Part shown: positions 25,469 to 34,785 of the stretch, in pieces
Layout of the letters: each line of letters begins with the position of its first letter
Numbering within the stretch: position 1 is the first letter of the stretch
NCBI GenBank assembly: GCA_034437275.1
Contig: DAOTUD010000185.1
Coordinates: 38,070-102,069 of the forward strand
Reading direction: 5' to 3'
DNA length: 64,000 nt
Source of the DNA: TC-15 sp034437275
GTDB taxonomy: Bacteria; Chloroflexota; Anaerolineae; Aggregatilineales; Aggregatilineaceae
The notes under the pieces: model-generated
Databases searched by the model: none
Seen by the model: the letters and a program-made list of their open reading frames with translations, nothing else
What the model was told of the DNA's origin: nothing
Made by a program: the position numbers and the translations under genes

Positions 25469-26680
25469 CTACATATTCGGTGTTTTTATCGGCAGCAGGA
25501 CCTTGAAGGCGCTGCCGGGGAGTTTTTCCTCGTTATACCCTTCGCTTTCGACCCACACCATGCCGCCGTGCGCTTCGACCGCGCCCTTGACCAGCGCCAA
25601 CCCTAACCCCGGGCCACCGCCCTTGAACGACGTCCGGCCCGACGAATGCAGCGCGACCTGCCCGATCTGGTAGAACTTCTCGAAAATGGCGGAGTGGTGC
25701 TTCGGTTCGATGCCGATGCCGGTGTCCTGGACCATAATCGCGACTGCTTCGCCCAGCCCTTCGACATCCGTCGTCCAGTACGTGATCGTGATCTCGCCGC
25801 CGTCGGGCGTGTACTTGATGGCGTTGACCAACAGTTGGTAGAACACCTTGTACATCATGTTGGGGTCGGCTTCGATGTAGGGGACGTCGCCGATGCGCTT
25901 GATGTGCAGCGTCAGGTTGCGCTCATCCAGGGAGGCGCTGAAGGCTTTCTTCAACTCGGTCAGGATGCTCTGCAGCAGCACCGGCACGTGCGACACCTGG
26001 AGTGATTCGCTGTCCAGCTTGGTGATATCCAGCATACTGTTGACGATCTCGTGCAGCCGGGTGGTGCCGCGCACAATGCCTTCGACCACTTCCACCAGCG
26101 AGGTAGTGCCCTGGATCACGCCGCTGTTGCGCAGCACATCCGCATAGCCTTGAATGACGGTCAGCGGGGTGCGCAGTTCGTGCGCCGCGATCTCGATGAA
26201 GTCCAGCTTGGCTTTGTCCAGGCGGGCGAGTGTCTGGTAAGCGTCGCGCAGATCGGAGAGCGCGGTCTGGTCGTTGGCGCGCAGGCGGTCGAAGGTGATG
26301 CGCACCATCCGCCAGGCCAGGCTGGGGCTGGAGGCCATCAGGTGCTCGAACACGTCGCGGTCGAACTCCAGCACGGTCGTGTCGCGCGTGGTGCGCACAT
26401 TAGCCGAACGCGGCGCATCCTGGATCAACGCCATCTCGCCAAAGAATTCACCCGCCCCGCTGTGCCGCAGCACACGCTCTTCGGCCCCTTCAAAATGCTT
26501 GGTGATCGCTACCTCGCCGGACACGATCAGGTAAAAAACGTACTCGTAAGCCCCTTCCTTGCAGATCAACGTGTTGGGCGGATAGGTCTTGATGCGGACC
26601 AGGTCCGCGATCTCTTGCAGTGTATTCGATTCCAGGTCAGGAAAAGCATCCTGGAGCGTTTGAATGACATTGACTTCCAT
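25469..26680 (-). CDS. Cyclic-nucleotide-binding histidine kinase
   Basis: 403 residues from ATG 26680 (GGGAGG 6-8 bases upstream). A CRP-type cNMP domain (about 10-130) has the phosphate-binding cassette GEFFGEMALIQDAPRSANV with the Glu and Arg expected for cyclic nucleotide binding. The kinase core follows: IEIAAHELRTPLTVIQG (phospho-His), LLVNAIKYTPDGGEI (N-box), VQDTGIGIEP, and GGGPGLGLALVKGA. Soluble. Together with the receiver-cyclase at 13958-15022 it suggests cAMP-dependent two-component signalling, though no direct link is shown. Confidence 0.92.
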   Translation of the reverse strand: MEVNVIQTLQDAFPDLESNTLQEIADLVRIKTYPPNTLICKEGAYEYVFYLIVSGEVAITKHFEGAEERVLRHSGAGEFFGEMALIQDAPRSANVRTTRDTTVLEFDRDVFEHLMASSPSLAWRMVRITFDRLRANDQTALSDLRDAYQTLARLDKAKLDFIEIAAHELRTPLTVIQGYADVLRNSGVIQGTTSLVEVVEGIVRGTTRLHEIVNSMLDITKLDSESLQVSHVPVLLQSILTELKKAFSASLDERNLTLHIKRIGDVPYIEADPNMMYKVFYQLLVNAIKYTPDGGEITITYWTTDVEGLGEAVAIMVQDTGIGIEPKHHSAIFEKFYQIGQVALHSSGRTSFKGGGPGLGLALVKGAVEAHGGMVWVESEGYNEEKLPGSAFKVLLPIKTPNM

Positions 26681-26820
26681 GACTTGCCTCCCGCAGCGTT
26701 CTTGCGCGCAGTGTAGCACACTTGGCGCGTTGGCAATAGTGAACCGTCCCCTTACCAAGACAAAACGCGGGACCAACCTGGCCCCGCGCATTATCCATAC
26801 CGGCGTGCGAGCCGACCAGA

Positions 26821-28824
26821 TTATGCCTGCCCCAACAGCGCCTGTACCCGCGCGACGACGTGCTCGGGTGTCAGGCCGAACTGCTGGAAAATATCCTTGT
26901 ACGGAGCCGACGCGCCGAAGCGGTCGACGCCCACAATCGCGCCCTGCGTGCCGACCCAGCGCTGCCAGCCGGACGTGACGCCGGCCTCGATGGCGACGCG
27001 CGCCGTGATGTTGGGCGGCAGCACCGAGTCCTGGTAGTTCTGGCTCTGGCGTGCGAAGCGTTCCCAGCTTGGCATACTGACCACGCGCGCGGCGATGCCC
27101 TTTTGCGCCAGCAGTTTCTTGGCATCCAGCGCGAGGTGCACCTCAGAGCCGGTGGCGATCAGGATCACGTCGATCTGCTCGCCTTCGACATCGGTCAGGA
27201 CATACGCGCCCCGGTCGACGCCGCCGGTGATCTTCACGACCTGCGCGGCATCGAACACCGGCACCTTCTGCCGGGTGAGCGCGATCACGGTCGGGTGGTC
27301 GCGGTTCTGGATCGCACAGCGCCACGCGGCAGCCGTCTCGTTAGCATCCGCCGGGCGAATGACCTCCATGTGCGGGATCAGGCGCAGCGACATGATCTGC
27401 TCGACCGGCTGGTGTGTCGGGCCATCTTCGCCCAGCCCCACGCTGTCATGCGAGAAGACGAAAATCGGGGCAAAGTGGCTCAGGGCCGCCAGCCGCATCG
27501 CCGGGCGCATGTAGTCCGAGAAGACAAGGAAAGTGGCGCTGTACGGGATCAGGCCGCCATGCGCCGCCATGCCGTTCACGATGCCGCCCATCGCGTGCTC
27601 GCGGACGCCAAAACGAAGGTTGCGCTGGTCGTAGTGCCCGGCCTGGAAGTCATCATCGCTGTCAATATAGGTTTTGGTGGACGAATCCAGGTCCGCCGCG
27701 CCGCCGATCAGGCCCGGCAGGTGCGGCGTCAGGGCATTGATGACTTTGTTCGAGGCGTTGCGCGTGGCCAGCTGGTCGTCGTTGAAGACCGGAATGTCAC
27801 GGTCCCACCCTTCGGGCAGTTCGCCGGCCATCATGTGCTGCCAGTCGGCGGCCTGCTCGGGGTTGGCGGCGGCCCACTTGTCCCACATCGCCTGCCATTC
27901 GGCCTGCCACGCCTTGCCGCGCTCGACCGCCTGCCGGAAGTGCTCGCGCACGTCGTCCGGTACGAGGAAGGTCGGTTCCTGGGGCCAGCCGAGGGCGTCT
28001 TTGGTCAGCGCGACTTCCTCCTCGCCCAGTGCCGAGCCGTGTGCTTTGGCGGTGCCGGCTTTGTTCGGGCTGCCGTAGCCGATGGTGGTCGTGACCATCA
28101 GCAGCGAGGGGCGCTCGGTTTCGTCGCGGGCGGCCTGGATCGCGTGCTCGATGGCGTCCAGGTCGTTGCCGTCCTCGACGCTCAGCACATGCCAACCGTA
28201 GGCCTCGAAGCGCTGCGCGACATCCTCGGTGAAGGCCATCTCGGTGCTGCCGTCGAGCGACACGGAGTTATTGTCGAACAGGTAGATCAGCTTGCCGAGC
28301 TTGAGATGCCCGGCCAGCGAGGCCGCCTCGGCAGCGACGCCCTCCATCAGGTCGCCGTCGCTGACGAGCGCGTAGATGTAATGGTCCATGACGGCGTGCG
28401 CGCCGGTGTTGAAACGCGCGGCGAGATGCGCCTCAGCGATGGCCATCCCGACCCCGTTGGCGAAGCCCTGGCCCAGCGGGCCGGTCGTCGTCTCGACGCC
28501 TGGCGTCAGGCCGTATTCGGGGTGGCCGGGCGTGATGCTGTCCCACTGGCGGAACTGCTTGATCTGCTCCATCGGCAGGTCGTAGCCAGTCAGGTGCAGC
28601 AGCGCGTACAGCAGCATCGAGCCGTGCCCGGCGGACAGCACAAACCGGTCGCGGTCGATCCAGTCTGGATCGTTGGGGTTGTGCTTCAAAAAGCGCGTCC
28701 ACAACACATACGCCATCGGTGCGGCTCCCAGCGGCAAGCCGGGATGCCCGGAGTTGGCCTTCTGAACCGCGTCAATTGACAGGGTTCGGAGCGTGTTAAT
28801 ACATTTCTGGTCAAGATCAGACAT
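26821..28824 (-). CDS. tkt: Transketolase
   Basis: 667 residues, usual length. Thiamine-diphosphate enzyme of the pentose-phosphate pathway. Visible: ANSGHPGLPLGAAPMAY (about 21-37), GPLGQGFANGVGMA (about 115-128), the ThDP/metal motif VSDGDLMEGVAAEA...FDNN (about 153-186), the substrate-binding FGVREHAMGGI (about 405-415) and FSHDSVGLGEDGPTHQPVEQ (about 463-482). Monocistronic, and divergent from the TIR gene. Confidence 0.97.
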   Translation of the reverse strand: MSDLDQKCINTLRTLSIDAVQKANSGHPGLPLGAAPMAYVLWTRFLKHNPNDPDWIDRDRFVLSAGHGSMLLYALLHLTGYDLPMEQIKQFRQWDSITPGHPEYGLTPGVETTTGPLGQGFANGVGMAIAEAHLAARFNTGAHAVMDHYIYALVSDGDLMEGVAAEAASLAGHLKLGKLIYLFDNNSVSLDGSTEMAFTEDVAQRFEAYGWHVLSVEDGNDLDAIEHAIQAARDETERPSLLMVTTTIGYGSPNKAGTAKAHGSALGEEEVALTKDALGWPQEPTFLVPDDVREHFRQAVERGKAWQAEWQAMWDKWAAANPEQAADWQHMMAGELPEGWDRDIPVFNDDQLATRNASNKVINALTPHLPGLIGGAADLDSSTKTYIDSDDDFQAGHYDQRNLRFGVREHAMGGIVNGMAAHGGLIPYSATFLVFSDYMRPAMRLAALSHFAPIFVFSHDSVGLGEDGPTHQPVEQIMSLRLIPHMEVIRPADANETAAAWRCAIQNRDHPTVIALTRQKVPVFDAAQVVKITGGVDRGAYVLTDVEGEQIDVILIATGSEVHLALDAKKLLAQKGIAARVVSMPSWERFARQSQNYQDSVLPPNITARVAIEAGVTSGWQRWVGTQGAIVGVDRFGASAPYKDIFQQFGLTPEHVVARVQALLGQA

Positions 28825-28953
28825 GATATCCTTCCAAGATTATGCGTGCTTTTCCCCTATCAATTGTAGCAGGCTCGTAGAGAGTGCGCATAAAAACGGC
28901 TTGTGTGTTAAGCTAGAAGCTCGCGATTAGCGCAGTATACAGGTGTTGGACAA

Positions 28954-29586
28954 ATGAGTGATAACCCTGAAGAAACTTACGATATCGACGAGCTTGAAGC
29001 TTATTGCATGACGTGCCGCCAAAAAACGCCGGTGGCGAACCCGGAGCCGATCTGGACCCGGCGCGGCGCACCCGGTACCCGCGGCACCTGTGCGGAGTGT
29101 GGAACGACGGTTTTTGTGATGGGCTGGACGAACGCCCACGCGCGACTCAAACGGCCCGAACCGGTGCGTGTCTCCGAAGGCGCGCCGCGCGGCGGGCGCA
29201 AGATTCCCCACGACGTGACCTACATCAATTACAGCGTGTCCGACGTAGACTTCGTCACCCGGCTGGCCGAAGACCTGAATCGAATTGGCATCCAGACCTG
29301 GCTGGCCGAAAGCAACGTGAAGGGCGTCCAGTGGGCGACCGGCGTGCATCCGGCCCTGGTTGAATGCAAACACATGATCGTGGTGCTCTCGTCGTTTGGC
29401 ATCAAAGCCACCAACGTTACCGAAGCGTTGGATTATTTCCTGGAAACCGGCAAGCCGATTGTGGTTGTCCAGGTCGAGCAGGACGCCGAGGTACCCGACG
29501 AATTACGCCGTAAACCCCGGTTCGACTTTTCCGGGGACAACTACAAATCCGCATTCCGCGAACTGGTCCAGGTGCTGACCGGCTAA
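28954..29586 (+). CDS. DUF5679 zinc-ribbon-TIR domain protein
   Basis: 210 residues. An N-terminal zinc ribbon (C18, C21, C46, C49; AYCMTCRQKTP ... GTCAECGTT) matches DUF5679. It is fused to a TIR domain (about 86-205) with the box VTYINYSVSDVDFV, the LAESNVKG loop, and a Glu (E157, in TNVTEALDYF) where NADase TIRs carry the catalytic acid. TIR domains either assemble signalling complexes or cleave NAD+. There is no SAVED, STING, Argonaute or other defence partner next to it. The last 4 bases overlap the convergent polyprenyl synthase gene. Confidence 0.85.
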   Translation: MSDNPEETYDIDELEAYCMTCRQKTPVANPEPIWTRRGAPGTRGTCAECGTTVFVMGWTNAHARLKRPEPVRVSEGAPRGGRKIPHDVTYINYSVSDVDFVTRLAEDLNRIGIQTWLAESNVKGVQWATGVHPALVECKHMIVVLSSFGIKATNVTEALDYFLETGKPIVVVQVEQDAEVPDELRRKPRFDFSGDNYKSAFRELVQVLTG

Positions 29587-30617
29587 TAGGCGCGCCGGAT
29601 CAAAAAGGCGGCATACTCCTGGATCAGGTCCTGTGTGTCGTTGCTGATCCCGGTGCAGTCGAGGCTGTCGAGCGCGGTGTCGTAATACTGGCGCGCGATG
29701 GTGTCGGTGTGTGTGGCCGCATCCACCCGCCCCAGGATTGCCAGTACCGCCTCGATATCCGCCTCGGTGAGCGCGTCTTGCGCATAAAGGCGCTGGAGCT
29801 GCTCCCGGTCTTGCGGCGCGGCGCGTGCAAACGTAACCAGCACCGGATAGGACTTCTTCTTTTCACGGATATCGCTGGTGGCCGATTTGCCGGTCGTGGC
29901 CTGGTCGCCCCACACGCCCAGGTAATCGTCGCGTATCTGAAACGCGACCCCCAGGTTGCGCGCAAAACTCCCATACGCCTCGACCACCGCCGGATCGTCG
30001 GTGCTCAGCAGCGCGCCGATCTTGGCGGCGGCTTCGATGAGCGTCGCCGACTTGTTGGTGATCATGGTGATGTATTCGTCCGGCGATACCTGCGCGCGCT
30101 CCTCGAAGTCAATGTCGAGAATCTGCCCTTCGCACATCCAGACACACGCCTGAGCGAGCACCCGGCTGACCTGCACGACTTTGGCCGGGGGCGTGCCAGC
30201 TTCGAGCAGGCGCGTGGTGGCCAGGTTCGCCAGCGAGAACAACCCATCCCCGGCATTGATCGCCTGCGCCTTGCCCCACCGCGTCCAGACGGTCGGGCGG
30301 TGCCGGCGTTCCGGGGAATTGTCCATCACATCATCGTGAATCAGCGTGAAGTTGTGGATCATTTCCAGCGCCGCGCCCGCCGGCAGCACGTGGCGATAGC
30401 CCCCGCTGATCGCCTGGGCGATCAGGGCCATCAGCAGCGGACGAATCTTCTTGCCGGACACGCGGCGGGCCTGGGCGTCGTCTTCCAGGTCCCAACCAAA
30501 CTGGTAGTCGATGATCTGCCACAGGATTGGCGCGATGACGGTCTGCTCCTGGCGAATGGCGCGCAGTTCGGCGTCGATGTTGGCGATAATGGGGCCAAAC
30601 GCTTCACGATATCCCAT
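29583..30617 (-). CDS. Polyprenyl (trans-isoprenyl) diphosphate synthase
   Basis: 344 residues from ATG 30617 (GAAGGAG upstream). All-alpha isoprenyl synthase with the first Asp-rich motif LIHDDVMDNSPERRHRP and second motif FQIRDDYLGVWG, plus GKKIRPLLMAL near 50. It elongates allylic diphosphates with IPP (GGPP or longer chains for quinones or lipids). Chain length cannot be set from motifs alone. The last core-metabolism gene before the composition change. Confidence 0.92.
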   Translation of the reverse strand: MGYREAFGPIIANIDAELRAIRQEQTVIAPILWQIIDYQFGWDLEDDAQARRVSGKKIRPLLMALIAQAISGGYRHVLPAGAALEMIHNFTLIHDDVMDNSPERRHRPTVWTRWGKAQAINAGDGLFSLANLATTRLLEAGTPPAKVVQVSRVLAQACVWMCEGQILDIDFEERAQVSPDEYITMITNKSATLIEAAAKIGALLSTDDPAVVEAYGSFARNLGVAFQIRDDYLGVWGDQATTGKSATSDIREKKKSYPVLVTFARAAPQDREQLQRLYAQDALTEADIEAVLAILGRVDAATHTDTIARQYYDTALDSLDCTGISNDTQDLIQEYAAFLIRRAY

Positions 30618-30726
30618 ATCGTTTTCTCCTTCGTGAGTACAGCATACCATCTATTGTAACTGTTTTTGCGGGAACGAGCGCAGCTCCCAACAATGCAGGG
30701 GTGCCCCAACCATCTTCTGAAGGTTT

Positions 30727-30757
30727 TGACAGGGTTTAGCACCCTACAACCCTGTCA
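30727..30757. repeat. 10-bp perfect inverted repeat
   Basis: TGACAGGGTT (30727-30736) and AACCCTGTCA (30748-30757) around an 11-base loop (TAGCACCCTAC). It lacks a T-run, so it is not a normal terminator. It sits next to the decayed recombinase; it might be a core site remnant or a simple RNA hairpin. Confidence 0.5.
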
Positions 30758-30764
30758 ATGGCGG

Positions 30765-30926
30765 TTACCCCGTTCGTGGAAAATCATCGATTCTCCCAGC
30801 GGGGTTTTTGCGTTTCTGACCCCGGAGCAGCTCGGCAGCGGCATGCAAATCCTCATCTGCCGCGCAGTAGCCCATGGTTGTGGACACATTGGCATGGCTG
30901 AGATAGACCTGGATCACGGTCGGCAA
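30765..30926 (-). pseudogene. Tyrosine recombinase (phage integrase) C-terminal remnant
   Basis: The minus-strand frame reads VIQVYLSHANVSTTMGYCA followed by a helix AADEDLHAAAELLRG. The LSHANVSTTMGY block matches the integrase/Xer end LGH-x-x-x-x-TT-x-x-Y, with the conserved His and catalytic Tyr exactly nine residues apart. The upstream catalytic Arg region cannot be found in this frame. A stretch RDAALLF at about 31050 in another frame may be a further scrap. Read as a decayed recombinase tail of about 35-50 residues. Confidence 0.5.
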
Positions 30927-31600
30927 AACGCGGGCACGCCTGGCACGCTGGCTGTCAGGCAGCACAGTAGAACTGCGCAGAATCATCAAAACGACCGTCA
31001 GCACTGACGAACTCCCCCTGATGATCGCCCTCGAAAAGGAGCGCAGCATCCCGCGCAGCACCGTGAAAGGCTGACTCAGCAGCAGTTTGATTTCTAGCGC
31101 GGGCGGGTGTGTCAATCGCTGACGGCGGCTGGTGGCGGGTCTTCCGCCATGAGACGCCGCAGGAAATGCAGTGCCCACCGTCCCTGCCTGCCGCGACAAC
31201 ATCGTCCGTGAACTGCGTGACAACCTTTAGTTCCGCATCAGACACAAACCGGCATACCACCCGTGGACCACCCGACCAGCATATCCCCGCCAGTGTGTTT
31301 TTGACAAACAGATCGACGAAGATGTCCGGCTCGGCAGCAGCGGCGAGCGGTTTAAGTCAGCCAATATCCTTAAATAAGACCCATCGAAGGCAGCTTGCGC
31401 CAAAAGCGTTACAAAGCTGATTTGGACCGTTCATTCCTGCACGGCCTACTGGCTCAGATTTGATGCGGTTGCCCTGCTAGACAGGATCGCTGCGTTGCAC
31501 TTTTTTTTGTTTGCTCCCATAATCAGATTTAAGCATACAATGGCGCATCTCTGGTCTGGTGGTGGATGGATACCGCTTCTTTAACATAAGGAGAACATAG
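30927..31600. other. About 670 bases without a credible gene
   Basis: Several short frames occur on both strands but none has a good start, recognisable family or consistent codon bias. Part may be more of the broken recombinase gene. Near the right end a T8 run (31501-31508) and AT-rich sequence with TACAAT (31539-31544) may hold the promoter of the PPC operon; AAGGAG at 31589-31594 is its SD. Confidence 0.5.
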
Positions 31601-32689
31601 ATGATGTTTGGCAGAGTCCTAGTCATTATCGGCCTGGTGTGCACACTGGGTCTGTCTGCCAGTTGGGCGCTGGCACAGGGCGATCCGCAGCTGCTTACCT
31701 ATGGGCAAACGCGGAACGGCAGCATGACAGAAGGCGGGCAGGTAGACGCATATGCGTTCGAGGGCACAGCCGGCGATATGGCTGTGATCACGATGCGCAG
31801 CCTCAATCCAGACAGTCAATTAAATTTCAATCCGTTTGTTAGCTTGTTCGGACCGAATGGTAACGAGATCGCCAGTGATGACGACAGCGCGGGCGCGTTC
31901 GATGCGCGTATTATTGTCCGGCTGCCTGTCGATGGACAATATACCTTCGAGGCGCGGGTTTCGGATCGCGGAGTTGATCCCACTGGAAATTACGTAGTGG
32001 GGATCGACAAGCTCGATGCCACTATGCTGGCGTACGGTGACATCGTAAGCGGGCAAATTCAGCAGGATGAGCAAGAAGTGTATTACCTGTTCGAGGGACA
32101 GGCGGGGGACGCGATCGCGGTTGAAATGCGCGCTGCCGAACCGTATGTCGCTTACGCTGCCAATAACTTCGATCCTGCTCTCCGCTTGCTAGGTCCGGGC
32201 GGCATCCTGCTAGATAGTGACAACGATTCTGGTGCGCTGGCCGATGCTGTAATCATGTTTGTGCTCCCTGAAGATGGGTTGTATACGATTCTCGCAACGG
32301 CTAACCATGCGCCCAGCGCGTATACGTTGTTGCTAGGGCCAGCCCCGCTACTGGAACCAGGCCAGGTCGTGGTCGCGCCGGCATTAACCTGGCGCACACA
32401 GAGCACGTATGGTGTGCGTGCCGAACCGGGCGACACCATCAACCTAGTGATCCACACAATAGACCCGGTAGCTGCAAACTTCAAGAGCGAGGTGCTGATC
32501 AGAAATAATCACGGCACATTGGTCGCCGAAGCCTTTGGACAGGGAATGGCTAAATTGAACGTAACGCTGCCAGAACCGAGCTTTGCGTCATCCAGCGGTT
32601 ACGACGCGGGCATCTATCTGGTACAGGTAGGCAATGATAACGAAGACTCGACAGGCAGCGTAGCGATCATGTTGGAGAGTGTGCAATGA
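31601..32689 (+). CDS. Secreted PPC-repeat protein
   Basis: 362 residues. Sec signal peptide (about 1-26, cleaved near SWALAQ). Two bacterial pre-peptidase C-terminal (PPC) beta-sandwich repeats: about 32-133 (LLTYGQTRNGSMTEGG ... LPVDGQYTF) and about 137-250 (LAYGDIVSGQIQQDEQ ... LPEDGLYTI), then a more diverged third part. Asp-rich loops (ASDDDSAGAF, LDSDNDSGAL) suggest calcium sites. No enzyme domain. Codon use is less G+C-biased than region 1. Coupled by ATGA to the next gene. Confidence 0.85.
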   Translation: MMFGRVLVIIGLVCTLGLSASWALAQGDPQLLTYGQTRNGSMTEGGQVDAYAFEGTAGDMAVITMRSLNPDSQLNFNPFVSLFGPNGNEIASDDDSAGAFDARIIVRLPVDGQYTFEARVSDRGVDPTGNYVVGIDKLDATMLAYGDIVSGQIQQDEQEVYYLFEGQAGDAIAVEMRAAEPYVAYAANNFDPALRLLGPGGILLDSDNDSGALADAVIMFVLPEDGLYTILATANHAPSAYTLLLGPAPLLEPGQVVVAPALTWRTQSTYGVRAEPGDTINLVIHTIDPVAANFKSEVLIRNNHGTLVAEAFGQGMAKLNVTLPEPSFASSSGYDAGIYLVQVGNDNEDSTGSVAIMLESVQ

Positions 32690-34545
32690 AGCGTTTACTA
32701 CTCATCGGTTTAGTTTGCAGTGCGCTGCTGCTGGTGGCGCTGGCGGTGTTGGCCCAGGATGGCGGGGAGATCCGCTACGGGGATCGGGTTTTCGCAACAT
32801 TTACCGGCCCCGAGCAGGCCCATGTATATACCTTCACAGGTGGGACCGGAGACAAGGTGTATATTCGCGCCGAGGTCCAGGACGTAACTGCTGTGCTGGA
32901 GGGACAGGTTGGGCTTTCGCTCGATGCAACGCTGACCGCGCCTGATGGTAGTTCGGTTAGCGTGGACAAACGACAAGACACGTTCGGGCATGTGCTCCTG
33001 GATGGAACGCTGCTGGCAGATGGAACGTATACACTGACCATTATCAACGTTACCAAAACCGGCGAGTATAAGCTGGCGTTGGATGCTCATCGGGCAGATG
33101 CCATCATCGTTGAAGGTGACAGCGATGCTCAACCGGCTGATGATCCGCCGGATATACCGGCTGAGGTCAACATCCCCCAGACACCGCTTATGCCGGGCAC
33201 AATCCTGGCGTATGGCGAAGGCGGTACCGGCACAATTGCGGCTGTCGAAGAGCGTGACATGTATACCTTCACCGGCAGCGAAGGTGATATTGTGCGAATC
33301 ACCATGATGCATATTGAGGGCTACTCAACCGACGTTGGCTTCGACCCTTTGCTGCGCTTGTTGGCTCCGGACGGAACCGAATTGATCAAGCGTAACACGC
33401 AGCCCAATGAATTCCTGGATGCTCAGATCATCTACCAGCTGCCTGCCAATGGCACCTATACCATTGTGGCGCAGGACTTCCTGGCATTGGGGCGAGGCAA
33501 GTACGGTTTGCTGCTGGATACCGGCACACAGGTTATGCTCGATGCAATACCCGCCACAATGCCCGATGATGGCGTGCTAGCACTGGACGGCGAGCCGGTT
33601 GTGGGCGAGATCACCGACTACGGCATGCCGCTAGAAGCAACATTCCAGGGAGCCGCCGGGCAGGATGTGCGGATTGCGATGGATGAGTTCGACTACAGCG
33701 GCATCGATCCGCTGCTGATTCTGCTGACTCCAGATGGCAGCGAACTCGCCCGCGATGACGATTCCGGTGGCGGCCTAAAAAACAACAACGCCGTGATTGT
33801 GGCGAACTTGCCGGTTGACGGCACCTATACGATTGTCATGACCACCGGCATTACCAGTACGGATTACCTGACCGGCCCGATTGGTTTGTTCATACTGACG
33901 GTAGAACAGTCCACCAGTGCGACTTCTGGCGCTGAGTTCGTTGTCGAAGGGCTGAGCGCCAGCGAGCAGCAAGCCTTCCCATTGGATGGTGCGGCGGGGC
34001 GTGTAGTGGTGATCCAGGTTGAGCCGCAAACCGACGTTATGCCACAAGTTGGCGTCTATACCCAGGATGAACAATTGATCGCAGAAACTGTCGGTAACAA
34101 GACCTCCTATACGTTTACGGTGATGCTGCCGGATGATGATCTGTACCTTTTGCGGGTAAGTGCCAGATATGGCACATCAGATGATCGTGTTGCGGTGCGG
34201 ATTGTTTACCAGGGCGATGATCTAGTCGAAGCGGGCGTACCGGCCATTGATGAGGCAGCTATCACGGCAGCGCTGGCCGAAGCCGAAGCCCAAATTGAAG
34301 CACAGCAGCCGCCTGAATGTACTGCTACGGTGGCAAGTGGTGCGAATCTGCGCGGGGGGCCAGGCACCACTTACGCGGTGGTAGCTGGCGCTGCAGCAGG
34401 AGACATGCTGCGTGTGACAGGGCAGAATGCCGCCGGAGACTGGTACCAGCTGCAGATACCAGGCATTGAAACGGCCTGGATCGCGTCATTCCTGGTCAGC
34501 GAGCCGGCCTGTCCGGCGGATTTCACCTTGCCGGTTGTGGAATAA
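32686..34545 (+). CDS. Secreted PPC-repeat protein with C-terminal SH3b domain
   Basis: 619 residues. Signal peptide (about 1-22), then at least three PPC-like repeats (about 25-135, 165-285, 300-415) with the repeated LPVDGTYTI/LPANGTYTI end motif, a fourth diverged one (about 420-510), and a bacterial SH3 domain at about 540-610 (ANLRGGPGTTYAVVAGAAAGDMLRV). Its start overlaps the upstream stop (ATGA). Likely an extracellular binding protein acting with its partner. No T-rich terminator seen after it. Confidence 0.87.
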   Translation: MKRLLLIGLVCSALLLVALAVLAQDGGEIRYGDRVFATFTGPEQAHVYTFTGGTGDKVYIRAEVQDVTAVLEGQVGLSLDATLTAPDGSSVSVDKRQDTFGHVLLDGTLLADGTYTLTIINVTKTGEYKLALDAHRADAIIVEGDSDAQPADDPPDIPAEVNIPQTPLMPGTILAYGEGGTGTIAAVEERDMYTFTGSEGDIVRITMMHIEGYSTDVGFDPLLRLLAPDGTELIKRNTQPNEFLDAQIIYQLPANGTYTIVAQDFLALGRGKYGLLLDTGTQVMLDAIPATMPDDGVLALDGEPVVGEITDYGMPLEATFQGAAGQDVRIAMDEFDYSGIDPLLILLTPDGSELARDDDSGGGLKNNNAVIVANLPVDGTYTIVMTTGITSTDYLTGPIGLFILTVEQSTSATSGAEFVVEGLSASEQQAFPLDGAAGRVVVIQVEPQTDVMPQVGVYTQDEQLIAETVGNKTSYTFTVMLPDDDLYLLRVSARYGTSDDRVAVRIVYQGDDLVEAGVPAIDEAAITAALAEAEAQIEAQQPPECTATVASGANLRGGPGTTYAVVAGAAAGDMLRVTGQNAAGDWYQLQIPGIETAWIASFLVSEPACPADFTLPVVE

Positions 34546-34785
34546 TTGCATTCAGGTAGTTGGTTACGTCAAATCGTAGATCGAATGGACCAGTGCGCTG
34601 TCGGAACGTGCTCGGGGGTATCATCCGTGACTACTGCCGCGACGCTGTGTAGGGGAAAACTGGCGCATCTACAAGGTTTTTTGAGACTACGCCCCGAAGT
34701 GTCTCATATTCCTGAATAGGCGACACACCAGCACAGTTACGTGGGGGAAAATCCTGCGCAGATGAACCAAATAGCCTGCACAAGT

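Noticed and set aside
31109..31420. Plus-strand 103-residue ORF in the gene-poor stretch
   Set aside because: No start signal, low-complexity Ser/Thr/Pro content and no recognisable fold; treated as noise or relic sequence.
34660..34720. Terminator after the PPC operon (TGAGAC/GTCTCA stem near 34681-34708)
   Set aside because: A 6-bp stem with no T-run, too weak to call.
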